From assembly GCF_026913015.1 (NCBI RefSeq), contig NZ_JAPTYD010000035.1:1-38364 (forward strand): a DNA stretch of 38,364 nucleotides, written 5' to 3'. How positions within the stretch are numbered: the first letter of the stretch is position 1; the number at the start of each line of letters is the position of its first letter. The notes below the pieces were generated by a model that had not been told where the DNA came from, did not search any database, and saw only the letters and a program-made list of their open reading frames with translations. Shown piece after piece: positions 7,845 to 16,198 of this stretch. The position numbers and the translations under genes were made by a program. The DNA is from Paracoccus benzoatiresistens (GTDB lineage: Bacteria; Pseudomonadota; Alphaproteobacteria; Rhodobacterales; Rhodobacteraceae).

Positions 7845-8816
7845 TTAGTTGGCGAACATTTCCTGAACGATCGGGCGGATGCTTTCATCCACGCCGTCGA
7901 TCACCGCCTTCTGGGATGCTTCGGCAAATGCAGCCTGATCCACTTCATGGAAGGTCATGCCCTTTTGCTCCAGATCGGCGCGGATCAGGTCCTCGTCCTT
8001 CAGGAACTGCTCACGCTCGAACTGCTGGGCGACGGCCGCGGCTTCCAGGATGTGGGCCTGGTCTTGCTCGGGGATCTGCTGCCAGACCTGTTCGGCCACC
8101 GTCAGGTAGATCCATCCACGCACATGTTCCGTCAGGTTGACGTGGGACTGAACTTCGTTGAAGGAGGCGGACTGGATCAGCGCGAGCGGGTTTTCCTGCG
8201 CCGCAATGGTGCCGTTCTGCAGCGAGGTGAACACCTCGGAGAATGCCATCGGCGTCGGCTGGGCCCCAAGCGCGCTCCAGGTATCCACGAAGAGCGGAAC
8301 GTTCGGAACGCGCATCCTTATGCCAGCCAGGTCGGCAGGCGTGGTGATGGCCTTGTTGGCCGTCAGGTTGCGCGGGCCCCGTGCGAAATAGGCGATCGGA
8401 CGAACCTGTGCACGCTCGATGATCTGAGCTTCGATCTGGTCGCCGATCTCCCCGCTTGCGACAGCATCCATCTCCTCGAGCGACGCATGGGCATAGGGGA
8501 TCGCCAGCAGGGCAGCCATCGGAGCCCAGTTTTGCAGGCTTTCGCCGGTGATGGTCATTTCAACGGTGCCAAGCTGCATGCCGTTGATCAGGTCGATCTC
8601 ACGGCCCAGCGAGTCGTTGGGGTAAACCTCGACCGCGATGCGTCCCTCGGTGCGCTTTGCAACCTCCTCGGCAAACAGCATCGACGCCTTGTGCCACGAA
8701 TTGGCCTCATTCGCGAGGTGGCCGAGCTTAAGCGTCATGTCCTGCGCTGCGGCGCCCAGTGGCAGAGCGATTGCCGCCCCGGCCATCAGCATCTTCAATG
8801 TGCCCATAGAAATCAT
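7845..8816 (-). CDS. dctP: TRAP transporter substrate-binding protein DctP
   Basis: A 323-residue periplasmic binding protein. The start at 8816 has AAAGGAGGAGA about 6 bp upstream. A Sec signal covers residues 1-25 (LMAGAAIALPLGAAAQ, probable cleavage before QDMTL). The mature part begins TLKLGHLANEANSWHKA and contains GIRMRVPNVPLFV near residue 165, whose arginine normally pairs with the substrate carboxylate, and TSLQNGTIAAQENPL near 210, both typical of the DctP family. It sits 21 bp after gntR, so regulator and transporter should be co-transcribed. A hexonate or hexuronate ligand is inferred from uxuA and the dehydrogenase. Confidence 0.92.
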   Translation of the reverse strand: MISMGTLKMLMAGAAIALPLGAAAQDMTLKLGHLANEANSWHKASMLFAEEVAKRTEGRIAVEVYPNDSLGREIDLINGMQLGTVEMTITGESLQNWAPMAALLAIPYAHASLEEMDAVASGEIGDQIEAQIIERAQVRPIAYFARGPRNLTANKAITTPADLAGIRMRVPNVPLFVDTWSALGAQPTPMAFSEVFTSLQNGTIAAQENPLALIQSASFNEVQSHVNLTEHVRGWIYLTVAEQVWQQIPEQDQAHILEAAAVAQQFEREQFLKDEDLIRADLEQKGMTFHEVDQAAFAEASQKAVIDGVDESIRPIVQEMFAN

Positions 8817-8837
8817 GCCATCTCCTCCTTTGGCAGA

Positions 8838-9536
8838 TCAGCCGGCGCGGGATTGCCGAGCCGGAACAAACAGGTCCGGACGTGCTTTCGCTATTTCCGG
8901 CATGGTCTTGAGAATTTCTCGCAGATGCGCCCGGATCGCCGCCTCGGCGCCGGCGACGTCGTTCTGCATGATCGTGTCTGCAATGCGGGCGTGCTGCTCG
9001 ATCAGCACGCGGATATGGTCCTTCCGCACGCTCAGATAGCGCACGCGGTCCATCTGGGCCTTCACATCCTCGACGACGCGCCAGGCATAGGGTTTGCCTG
9101 CCATCTCGGCGAGCGTGCGATGGAACAGCTCGTCCAGCCGCACGAAGGCCTCGTTATCGTCCTCGGGCAGGCGCTGCTGCGCCGAAATCTGGTTCTGCAG
9201 CTCTCGGGCCATGGCGGCGTCGCAATGTTCGGCCACCAGGCGCACGACGTCGGCCTCGATCGCCTCTCGGACAAACCGGGCTTCCATGACCGCGCTTTCG
9301 GCGATGCGGGTGATCATCGTGCCGCGCTGCGGGCTGATCTGGACCAGTCCCGCCTCGGCCAGCTTGATGAAGGCCTCGCGTACCGGCTGGCGGGAAACAC
9401 CATAGGCCTTGGCGATTTCGGACGCGGAGATCACTTCGCCGGGCAGCAGATCGGTACGGACGATCCGGTCCCGCAACAGCTGGCAAAGCTGCGGCACGAT
9501 GGCCGAACCCGCATCAAGGTCGAAGTTGCCATTCAT
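8838..9536 (-). CDS. GntR/FadR-subfamily regulator of the mannonate divergon
   Basis: A 232-residue DNA-binding protein. The ATG at 9536 is preferred over an in-frame GTG at 9554 because GAGGAGGGG lies between them at proper distance. The N-terminal winged helix-turn-helix (about residues 10-72) has SASEIAKAYGVSRQPVREAFIKL. The C-terminal FCD ligand domain (about 85-215) shows its metal/acid-binding residues in RLDELFHRTL, EHARIADTI and AAIRAHL. It is first in the leftward operon and divergent from uxuA with 88 bp between start codons, so it likely controls both sides and itself, releasing DNA when a sugar-acid intermediate binds. It is UxuR-like by position rather than by proof. Confidence 0.88.
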   Translation of the reverse strand: MNGNFDLDAGSAIVPQLCQLLRDRIVRTDLLPGEVISASEIAKAYGVSRQPVREAFIKLAEAGLVQISPQRGTMITRIAESAVMEARFVREAIEADVVRLVAEHCDAAMARELQNQISAQQRLPEDDNEAFVRLDELFHRTLAEMAGKPYAWRVVEDVKAQMDRVRYLSVRKDHIRVLIEQHARIADTIMQNDVAGAEAAIRAHLREILKTMPEIAKARPDLFVPARQSRAG

Positions 9537-9624
9537 CCTGTTTCCCCTCCTCACCCTTTTCTAACATACTTACATACTAGTCAACTTTGTATTACGCCTG
9601 GTGTCAGGCAAGAGGAGAAAGCAT
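9537..9624. promoter_or_regulatory. Divergent control region gntR / uxuA
   Basis: This 88-bp region serves both directions. An AT-rich core carries two direct copies of ACATACT (9564-9570 and 9572-9578) and the dyad AGTCAACT (9579-9586). The dyad has a GT-N2-AC arrangement when read as AGTTGACT, comparable to the GT-N2-AC centre of UxuR-type operators. Outer ATAC (9574-9577) and GTAT (9589-9592) add a looser symmetry. Ribosome sites flank it: GAGGAGGGG for gntR (plus 9543-9551) and AGAGGAGAAAG for uxuA (9611-9621). I cannot fix the -35/-10 elements. Confidence 0.5.
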
Positions 9625-10815
9625 ATGCGCCAGACATGGAGATGGTTCGGACCGCATGATCTGACATCGGTTGATGACATGCGGCAGGCAGGGGTCGAGG
9701 GGGTCGTCAGTGCGCTGCACCACATCCCCACCGGCGCCGTCTGGACCGGAGCAGAGATCGCGAAACGCCAGGCGGAACTTGCCCCCCATCTGGCGTGGGA
9801 GGTGGTCGAGAGCCTGCCCGTTTCCGAAGACATCAAGAAGCAGAAGGGAGACTGGCGCACCCATATCGCCAACTACAAGAGCAGCCTCGAAAATCTCGCC
9901 GACAAGGGGCTGGAGACGATCTGCTATAACTTCATGCCTGTCCTGGACTGGACGCGGACCGATCTTGCATATCGCGTGCCCCATGGCGGCACCTGCATGC
10001 GGTTCGATCTTGTCGACTTTGCCGCCTTCGACATCTTCATCCTCGAACGACCGGCCGCCGCAGCCGACTTCGGGCCCGAGTTGGCCGCTCAGGCTGCCGA
10101 GCGGTTCGCCGAGATGAGTGATGGTCGCAGGCAAGAGCTTGCCCGCAACGTGACCATGGGCTTGCCGGGCTCGACCGAAAGCATGTCGATCCCGGACGTG
10201 CGGCGCCATCTGGCCGAATACGACAACCTCGACGCGGACCGCCTGCGCAGCAACTTCATCGCCTTCCTGGAGGAGGTCGCGCCGACCGCCGAACGCCTGG
10301 GGATGCGGCTCTGCTGCCATCCGGACGACCCCCCTTTTCCGCTGTTGGGCCTGCCGCGGATCATGTCCTCGGCCGCCGACTACCGCGCTATCCTGAACGC
10401 GGTGGACAGCCCTGCTAACGGAATGACACTGTGTTCCGGCTCGCTCGGCGCGCGGCCCGACAATGACCTGCCCGCGATCATGCGTGAATTTGGCCCCCGG
10501 GTGCACTTCCTGCACCTGCGCAACGTCACGCTTGAACAACCCGGCATGCCCGCATCGTTCCACGAGGCGGAGCATCTGGGGGGTGGCACCGACATGGTGG
10601 CGTTGATCGCGGAGGTTCTGCGCGAGGAAGCCCGCCGCAAGGCTGAGGGCCGCGGCGATCATCAGATCCCGATGCGCCCCGACCACGGGCAGGACATCAT
10701 CGACGATCTGGGCCGCAAAGGTCAGCCCGGCTATCCCACCATCGGTCGTCTGAAAGGTCTGGCAGAACTGCGCGGGATCATGACGGCGCTGTCGCATCCT
10801 TCGGTGACGTTCTGA
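9625..10815 (+). CDS. uxuA: Mannonate dehydratase
   Basis: A 396-residue cytoplasmic enzyme of the UxuA family that dehydrates D-mannonate to 2-keto-3-deoxy-D-gluconate. The start MRQTWRWFGPHD at 9625 follows AGAGGAGAAAG; an in-frame GTG at 9601 lies upstream of that site and is rejected. Family segments are MRQTWRWFGP, ALHHIPTGAVW, TICYNFMPVLDWTRTDL near residue 100, the metal-binding CCHPDDPPFPLLGLPRI (H232), FLHLRNV near 300, SFHEAEHL and the terminal RPDHG. Length matches E. coli UxuA. KDG kinase and aldolase genes, which would finish the route, are not in the window. Confidence 0.95.
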   Translation: MRQTWRWFGPHDLTSVDDMRQAGVEGVVSALHHIPTGAVWTGAEIAKRQAELAPHLAWEVVESLPVSEDIKKQKGDWRTHIANYKSSLENLADKGLETICYNFMPVLDWTRTDLAYRVPHGGTCMRFDLVDFAAFDIFILERPAAAADFGPELAAQAAERFAEMSDGRRQELARNVTMGLPGSTESMSIPDVRRHLAEYDNLDADRLRSNFIAFLEEVAPTAERLGMRLCCHPDDPPFPLLGLPRIMSSAADYRAILNAVDSPANGMTLCSGSLGARPDNDLPAIMREFGPRVHFLHLRNVTLEQPGMPASFHEAEHLGGGTDMVALIAEVLREEARRKAEGRGDHQIPMRPDHGQDIIDDLGRKGQPGYPTIGRLKGLAELRGIMTALSHPSVTF

Positions 10816-10882
10816 TGTAAGCTTGCCGCAAGGTTCGGGTGCTTGAAGGGAGATGTTCAATCACCGCAACAAGGACCTTACC

Positions 10883-11146
10883 ATGCGCCTTGCCCTGATC
10901 CCCGCCGTCGCCCTGACGATCGCCGTCGCCCTGCCCGCGCTGGCCGAAGACCGCTGCACCGCGCCCGAAGCCGACTGGCGCCCGCTCGAGGAGCTGAAGA
11001 CCGACCTGACCGCCAAGGGCTGGACCATCAGCAACGTCAAGACCGAGGACGGCTGCTACGAGGTCTATGGCAAGGACGAGAAAGGCCAGAGGGTCGAGGT
11101 CTTCTTCGACCCCGCCACCTTCGAGGCCGTCGGTTCCGATGACTGA
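10883..11146 (+). CDS. Small periplasmic PepSY-like protein
   Basis: An 87-residue protein with a Sec signal (MRLALIPAVALTIAVALPALA, cleavage before EDRC) and one PepSY-type repeat: WRPLEELKTDLTAKGWTISNVKTEDGCYEVYG, then QRVEVFFDPATFE. The start at 10883 is chosen because the signal peptide begins there and AAGGA precedes it. Two cysteines (mature positions about 3 and 45) could form a disulfide. Its last 8 bases overlap the start of the cytochrome b561 gene, so the two are translationally coupled. PepSY proteins with b561 partners often sit beside two-component systems, as here. The molecular role is unknown. Confidence 0.85.
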   Translation: MRLALIPAVALTIAVALPALAEDRCTAPEADWRPLEELKTDLTAKGWTISNVKTEDGCYEVYGKDEKGQRVEVFFDPATFEAVGSDD

Positions 11147-11678
11147 CAGGGTCCGGGTCTGGGATGGCTTCGTGCGGCTGTTCCACTGGTCGCTGGTCGG
11201 GCTGATCGCCGGGACCTGGCTGACCGCCGAGGGCCCGAAGCTGTGGCACGAGAGGATGGGCTATGTCATCGCGGCCCTGATCCTGGCGCGGCTGGTCTGG
11301 GGTCTTGTCGGCCCCCGCCATGCCCGCTTCGGCGACTTCGTGCGCGGACCGGGCACTGTCGTGGCCTATCTGCGGGCGCTGCGCGCAGGCTGCGAGCCGC
11401 GCTATCTGGGCCACAATCCGGCGGGCGGGGCGATGATCGTGGCGCTGCTGCTGGCGGTCTCCGGCACCGTCCTGACCGGCTGGCTGCAGACCACCGACGC
11501 CTTCTGGGGATCCTCTACGATGGGGGACGTCCACGAGGCCTTGGCGACGCTGATCCTGGTGCTGGCCGGGATTCATGTCCTCGGCGTCATGGTCGAAAGC
11601 CTGCGCCATCGCGAGAACCTGGTCTGGTCGATGCTGACCGGCACCAAGCGGCCGCTGGCGGCGAACGACCGCCGCTGA
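11139..11678 (+). CDS. Cytochrome b561-family di-heme membrane protein
   Basis: A 179-residue inner-membrane protein with four hydrophobic segments. Likely heme-ligand histidines are in RLFHWSLVG (segment 1), LWHERMGY before segment 2, YLGHNPAG before segment 3, and DVHEAL and AGIHVLGV in segment 4, as in the Ni/Fe-hydrogenase b-type cytochrome/b561 family. It should pass electrons between the quinone pool and a periplasmic partner. The start MTDRVRVWDGFVR at 11139 overlaps the PepSY stop (ATGACTGA). It ends 13 bp from the stop of the opposing kinase gene. Confidence 0.88.
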   Translation: MTDRVRVWDGFVRLFHWSLVGLIAGTWLTAEGPKLWHERMGYVIAALILARLVWGLVGPRHARFGDFVRGPGTVVAYLRALRAGCEPRYLGHNPAGGAMIVALLLAVSGTVLTGWLQTTDAFWGSSTMGDVHEALATLILVLAGIHVLGVMVESLRHRENLVWSMLTGTKRPLAANDRR

Positions 11679-11691
11679 CTCCTGCCTGACC

Positions 11692-12939
11692 TCAGGCCGC
11701 CGCCGGGGCGTTGCGTCCCGGCGGAAAACGCAGGGTCACGGAAGCCGCGCCGTCGGCCATCGCATAGTCCGCGACGATGCCCTGCGCCTGAGCCACCCGG
11801 GCGACGATAGCCAGCCCCAGCCCGGCGCCCTGCGATGCGGCTGACGTGTCGAACATCCCGTGGCGGAAGCTCGCCTCCGGCAGAACGGGATTGCTGACCG
11901 TCAGTGCCGGTTCCGGCGACAGGACGATGCGCGGCGTGCCCGTGCCGTGGTCGGCCGCATTGCGCAGCAGGTTGCGCACGATAAGGGCCAGGGCATCGGG
12001 ATCGACGGGAACCGACAGGGTTTCCATCTCGCCGTCGTCGAACAAGACCGGCGTGCCCAGATCGGCAACCACCATCCGCGCAACCCGCACCAGATCAGAC
12101 GGCCCGGACCCGCCAGCGCTCGCCTCGGCGCGCGACAGTTGCAGCAGCCGGTCGATCAGGTGGCCCATCCGACCAAGCGCGCCTGCCAGTCGTTCCGGCG
12201 CTGCGGCGTCGGCCAGCCCGGCGGCGATCAGCTGCGCCTGCCCCGAGGCGGCGGCGACAGGCGTGCGCAGTTCGTGCGCGGCATTGGCGGCGAACTGCCG
12301 TTCGGCCTCGATCCGTGCCCGGATGTCATCCAGATAGCCGTTCAGCGCCTGCGGGATCGGCGCCAGCTCGACCGGCAGGTGACCTGCCTCGACCGGGGAC
12401 AGATCCTGCGCCGAGCGGGCCCGCAGTGCCTGGGCAAACCGCGTCGCCGGCCGCAGGGCCGAGGCGACGGCACCCCGCACCGCAAGAAGTGCGGCCAGCA
12501 GGACCGGCAGCATCAATGCCACCAGCCAGGCCACGCTTTCCAGCAGCTCATCGCGGCGCCATTCGTCGCTTTGGCCCACCTCGACGACGACCTGCGACTG
12601 CGGATCCGTCAGGCGGAAGACCCGCCAGCCGGGCACGTCATGACCGCCGTCCCGGGACAGCGGCGGCCAGGGGGCGTCAGCCACCTCGGTCCCCGCCTCG
12701 ACGATGCGGATGGTGCCTGCGGACCGGGCCAGCGCCTCGGCATCCCCTGCCCCGCGATAAAGGTCCAGCGAGAAGCGGGCGGAGCCTTCCAGCGTCTCGT
12801 CCATCAGCTCCGACATTTCGTGCCGGATGACCAGGGCGGCGAGGCCCACGCCGGCAAGCCAACTGAGGCTGGCGCCCAGCACCACCCGGCGCACCAGCCT
12901 GCCGCGCAGGGACCAGGAGCGGCCGGCGGGAAGGCTCAT
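11692..12939 (-). CDS. Membrane sensor histidine kinase (QseC/TctE-like)
   Basis: A 415-residue kinase. Two membrane segments (about residues 16-38 and 133-157) bracket a periplasmic sensor of roughly 95 residues, followed by a HAMP-like linker. The phosphoacceptor H222 lies in AANAAHELRTPVAA, the N box in NLLRNAADHG and the G box in GAGLGLAI, followed by a short C-terminus. The signal is unknown. Its ATG overlaps the regulator stop as ATGA. The tail-to-tail position with PepSY and b561 suggests that it controls them, which is an inference. Confidence 0.92.
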   Translation of the reverse strand: MSLPAGRSWSLRGRLVRRVVLGASLSWLAGVGLAALVIRHEMSELMDETLEGSARFSLDLYRGAGDAEALARSAGTIRIVEAGTEVADAPWPPLSRDGGHDVPGWRVFRLTDPQSQVVVEVGQSDEWRRDELLESVAWLVALMLPVLLAALLAVRGAVASALRPATRFAQALRARSAQDLSPVEAGHLPVELAPIPQALNGYLDDIRARIEAERQFAANAAHELRTPVAAASGQAQLIAAGLADAAAPERLAGALGRMGHLIDRLLQLSRAEASAGGSGPSDLVRVARMVVADLGTPVLFDDGEMETLSVPVDPDALALIVRNLLRNAADHGTGTPRIVLSPEPALTVSNPVLPEASFRHGMFDTSAASQGAGLGLAIVARVAQAQGIVADYAMADGAASVTLRFPPGRNAPAAA

Positions 12940-13589
12940 GGGATCAGGTATCCCAGGCCGCGGCGGGTCTCGATCGCATCCGAGCCGAGCTTGGTGCGCA
13001 GGCGCGAAACGTAGACTTCGACCGCGTTGCCCTCGATCGCCTCGTCGAAGGCATAAAGCCGATCCTCGAGCGCCTGTTTCGACAGCACCCGCCCGCGCGC
13101 GGAAAGCAGCGCCTCAAACAGCGCCCATTCCCGTGAGGTGAGGCGGATTTCGTCGCCGTCGCGGAACAGCCGCGCGCCCGCGCGGTCCACCGTCAGCGCG
13201 CCGACCCGGCTTTCCGGGGACGGGTCGCCCGAGGCGCGGCGGGCATGGGCGCGCAGGCGCGCTTCGACCTCGGCCAGGTCATAGGGCTTGACGACGTAAT
13301 CGTCGGCCCCTGCGTCAAGTCCCGCGATCCGATCCAAGATCCGGTCACGCGCTGTTGCGATCAGCACCGGCACCCTGTTGCCACCGCGGCGCTGGTCGCG
13401 CAGCAGTTGAAGCCCGGAGCCGTCGGGCAGCGCCAGGTCCAGCAGGATCGCACCATAGTCCGCGACATCAAGCGCGGCCCCTGCCGTTTCCAGGTCGGCG
13501 GCGTGATCGACGGCATGGCCCCGGGCGCGCAGGAAGCGCAGCACCGCGTCTGCGATATCGGCCTCGTCCTCGACCAGAAGGATCCGCAT
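12936..13589 (-). CDS. OmpR/QseB-family response regulator
   Basis: A 217-residue DNA-binding response regulator. The receiver domain (1-118) has acidic pocket E8-D9 within LLVEDEAD, phosphoacceptor D51 in ILLDLALPDG, the switch threonine in IATARD and K101 in YVVKPYDLAE. The C-terminal winged helix (about 125-217) ends with VEVYVSRLRTKLG and the GLGYLI hairpin. An in-frame ATG four codons upstream (13601) is possible, but MRILLVEDE is the standard family start. It is translationally coupled to the kinase by ATGA. Confidence 0.93.
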   Translation of the reverse strand: MRILLVEDEADIADAVLRFLRARGHAVDHAADLETAGAALDVADYGAILLDLALPDGSGLQLLRDQRRGGNRVPVLIATARDRILDRIAGLDAGADDYVVKPYDLAEVEARLRAHARRASGDPSPESRVGALTVDRAGARLFRDGDEIRLTSREWALFEALLSARGRVLSKQALEDRLYAFDEAIEGNAVEVYVSRLRTKLGSDAIETRRGLGYLIP

Positions 13590-13972
13590 GAATGTCCCCA
13601 TGATGACGGGCCAGACATGCCGGGAAGAGGCGGGCCGATCAACGACAAACTTCACCGCGAAAAAGCGCACCGAGGCTGTCCCGATAACCGGCATGTGGCT
13701 GGGCACCGCCCTCGTGGCACCCGGCTGGCAACCTCGGTGCTGGTGGCGGTCGGCGTCGCCATCTGCCCGGCCTGCAACACCTCGGTCCGCCCCACGCTTC
13801 CCGGGACATCCTGCCCGGACGTCAGCGCCAGCCTGCGGCGGATTTCCAGGCCTTGCCGGGTCGGGCAGGTCGCCTGCCGGTATAGCGCGCATTCACATAG
13901 GCCTGCGAAATGGCGGTTCCACAAAGCCGCGAGGGGGATGGCTAAAGGACTGACGCCGCATCGGCTCCGAGG
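13590..13972. other. Gene-free interval upstream of the response regulator
   Basis: About 380 bp without a convincing gene on either strand. It must hold the leftward promoter of the two-component operon and the 3' flank of the oxidoreductase gene. I see no clear promoter. A short minus-strand frame near 13800-13900 reads ISQAYVNARYTG and then stops; it could be the end of a lost gene but is too short to assign. Confidence 0.4.
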
Positions 13973-15085
13973 CTATGGCTTTTGCGGCGTCAGCAGAAAC
14001 TTCGCGCCCGTGGACTTGCGGACATAGGCGGCGACCGTGTCGGGCTGAAGCGCCTGCTCCAGCGTGATCCGAGCCGTATAGTGGCTGGCGAAGGTGGTCG
14101 TCATCTCGGCCAGGACCCGCTGGCGCATCCTGTCCACCGTTGCCGGATCAAGGCGCTGCAGCGCATGGAACAGCAGCCAGCCACCGACGCTCCAGCTAAA
14201 GCCGAAGCCGCGCCGCAGGATCGAAGGGCCGGTATCCAGCGCGCCATAGATGTAGCCCTGCTTCATCACGGCCGAGCCATAGCGGTCATAGCTGGTCATG
14301 CTGCGCATCGCGACCGCTTCCATCGCATTCAGGACGATGCTGGTCGTCTCGCCCCCGCCGATCGCGTCGAAGCACAGGGTGGCGCCGGTCGCCGCGATGG
14401 CCTCTGTCAGGTCGTCGCGGAAGCTGTCGGTGCTGCTATCCGCGACATGGACTGCGCCAAGATCGCGCAGCATTGCCGCCTGTTCCTTGCTGCGGACGAT
14501 GTTCACCAGTCCGATGCCATCGGCCATGCAGATGCGGACCAGCATCTGGCCCAGGTTGGATGCCGCAGGGGCGTGAACGATCGCCTTGTGTCCCTCGGCC
14601 CGCATCGTCTCGACAAAGCCCAGGGCGGTCAGGGGATTGACGAACAGCGCGGCGCCCTGCTCGGACGAGGCACTGTCGGGCAGCACCATGCAATCCTTGA
14701 CAGCGATCAGCCGCAAGCTGGCATACATCGCGCCGCCCAGCATCGCCACGCGCTTGCCGATCAGGTCCTGCCGGTCCGGCCCTGCCGCAACAACGGTGCC
14801 CGCCCCTTCGTTGCCGATGGGCAGCGGCTGGTCGATGCGGGCCTTCAGGGCAGGCATGGCGCGGTCGGGAATGCGCGCGGTCAGCGCCTGCCCCTCGACC
14901 CGGAGGCTGTCCATGTCGGCCGGTCCGAACATGAGGCCCAGATCCGAGGGATTTATGGGCGCCGCCTCGACCTGCACCAGCACCTCGCCCGGCCCCGGTT
15001 CGGGCAGGTGCACCGTTGCAAGCTCAAGCCGCAGCGTGCCGTCTGCACGGACGGTCGATCTCATTTCCAGGCTGTCGCGGTTCAT
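13973..15085 (-). CDS. MDR-family oxidoreductase, zinc-independent quinone-reductase type
   Basis: A 370-residue NAD(P)H-dependent enzyme of the medium-chain dehydrogenase/reductase superfamily. The start at 15085 (MNRDSLEMRS) follows GGAGGGC; a longer reading to 15151 lacks such a site. The catalytic-domain marks are EAAPINPSDLGLMFG near residue 45 and IGNEGAGTVVAAG near 92. That position has asparagine where zinc enzymes have GHE, and the four structural cysteines are absent, so it should be metal-free. The cofactor fold has HAPAASNLGQMLVRICMADG near 170. An enoyl or quinone reductase role is likely, but the substrate is unknown. It appears to be transcribed alone. Confidence 0.85.
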   Translation of the reverse strand: MNRDSLEMRSTVRADGTLRLELATVHLPEPGPGEVLVQVEAAPINPSDLGLMFGPADMDSLRVEGQALTARIPDRAMPALKARIDQPLPIGNEGAGTVVAAGPDRQDLIGKRVAMLGGAMYASLRLIAVKDCMVLPDSASSEQGAALFVNPLTALGFVETMRAEGHKAIVHAPAASNLGQMLVRICMADGIGLVNIVRSKEQAAMLRDLGAVHVADSSTDSFRDDLTEAIAATGATLCFDAIGGGETTSIVLNAMEAVAMRSMTSYDRYGSAVMKQGYIYGALDTGPSILRRGFGFSWSVGGWLLFHALQRLDPATVDRMRQRVLAEMTTTFASHYTARITLEQALQPDTVAAYVRKSTGAKFLLTPQKP

Positions 15086-15709
15086 GTGCCCTCCGTTGTG
15101 GTTCACGCAATGGTTCCGCACCCGCGGGTGGTGCTCGCCCTTGCCCATCATGCCGACGATCTCGGCCTTTGGCTACCAGGGTTGCTTACAGGGCTGCGGT
15201 CGCGGCATCGTCCCGGCACATCGAGCAGGAGGCGGCGCGAGTGGTAATCACTTGCGAGCGTCAAGCCAGCGACGATCCAAGCGGTCGGATCAACTCGCCA
15301 AGGCCTGGCGGCGCAGCCGTGGCCGGTGAACGCGGTCCCGGGAACGATCACAATCTGCACAGGGCGCGTTCTTGCGGATATTCCGACAGGCGCCTGCAAC
15401 CTGCCTGGCATACACAGCGGCGCGTTGCACGGATTACCCGTTTTTCCGTGACCGTTCCCGAAGGTCCGTCAGGGTACGATTTGAGCCAACGAACGTCGCC
15501 CCATCTTGGATGCACAGTTCTTGTCGTCCAGACGCTTCCGTTCGCCGCCAAGGCTTTCTCTGGAACCATCCTCGATCCCCCATGTTGTCAGAAGTCTTGG
15601 GGAGGACGACCGACGGGTGGATGTTGCCGGCACTGAAGCCGTGCAAGTTCCAAGCCGCCGCCGCAGCCTGCCTGAGTGAACAGACTTCAGCACTCCAGAG
15701 GAGATGACA
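15086..15709. other. Gene-free interval of about 620 bp before the DUF4142 gene
   Basis: No frame on either strand has protein-like composition or a recognisable domain. It separates the divergent oxidoreductase and DUF4142 genes. The only element I can support is the EcfG-like promoter at 15562-15586. A small RNA cannot be excluded by eye. Confidence 0.45.
15562..15586 (+). promoter_or_regulatory. EcfG-type general stress promoter candidate
   Basis: GGAAC (15562-15566), 16 bp, then TGTT (15583-15586) fits the alphaproteobacterial EcfG pattern GGAAC-N16/17-cGTT with one mismatch. Transcription would start near 15593 and give a leader of about 115 nt before the DUF4142 gene. DUF4142 proteins are common members of stress regulons in this class. 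Confidence 0.5.
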
Positions 15710-16198
15710 ATGAAGACGCTTTTCCTTTCTGCAGCATTTGGCCTCGCCACCATGGGTACCGCTTGGGCGCAGGACATGACTGCTCAGGACTTCGTCACTC
15801 AGGCTGCCAGCGGCGGACTGTTCGAGGTCCAGTCGAGCGAACTTGCCCTCCAAAGCTCGCAAACCGCCGGTGTTCAGGAATTCGCCACCCAGATGGTCAC
15901 TGACCATACCGCCAACAACCAGGAACTGATGACGATCGTCCAGGCCGAGAACCTGACCATGCCGACCGAGGTCGCCGGCGTTCATGCCGAAATGATGGCC
16001 GCGCTGGAGAGCAGAAAAGGCGAGGCCTTTGACGAGGCCTATGTTCAGAACCAGGTCGCGGCCCACCAGACAGCAGTCGCGTTGTACCAGAGCTATGCCG
16101 CAGGCGGCGACAACGAGGGACTGAAGGCTTATGCTGAAAAGAGCCTGCCAGTTCTGCAGAAACATCTGGAACATGCACAGGGTCTTTTCCAACAGTAA
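15710..16198 (+). CDS. Periplasmic DUF4142 (ferritin-like) protein
   Basis: A 162-residue exported protein. The ATG at 15710 is chosen over one 6 bp upstream because AGAGGAG is then correctly spaced. Residues 1-20 are a signal peptide ending AWA before QDM. The mature part is almost wholly helical, with the DUF4142 pattern: DFVTQAASGGLFEVQSSELA, VQEFATQMVTDHTANNQEL, an AFDEAYVQNQVAAHQTAVALYQSYA helix, and a C-terminal KSLPVLQKHLEHAQGL helix. The family folds as a four-helix, ferritin-like bundle and is linked with stress survival; its biochemistry is unknown. It stands alone, with a hairpin after it and an EcfG-like promoter before it. Confidence 0.9.
   Translation: MKTLFLSAAFGLATMGTAWAQDMTAQDFVTQAASGGLFEVQSSELALQSSQTAGVQEFATQMVTDHTANNQELMTIVQAENLTMPTEVAGVHAEMMAALESRKGEAFDEAYVQNQVAAHQTAVALYQSYAAGGDNEGLKAYAEKSLPVLQKHLEHAQGLFQQ

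Noticed and set aside
11684..11697. GCCTGA-CC-TCAGGC as a bidirectional terminator
   Set aside because: The 2-nt loop is too tight for a hairpin and there is no T-run. It overlaps the kinase stop codon and may be chance.
13652..13924. Possible small minus-strand gene upstream of the response regulator
   Set aside because: No ribosome site or domain. The short YVNARYTG string in a neighbouring frame is too little to call even a pseudogene.
15348..15569. Small minus-strand frame in the interval before the DUF4142 gene
   Set aside because: Cysteine- and arginine-rich composition, no ribosome site and no recognisable fold.
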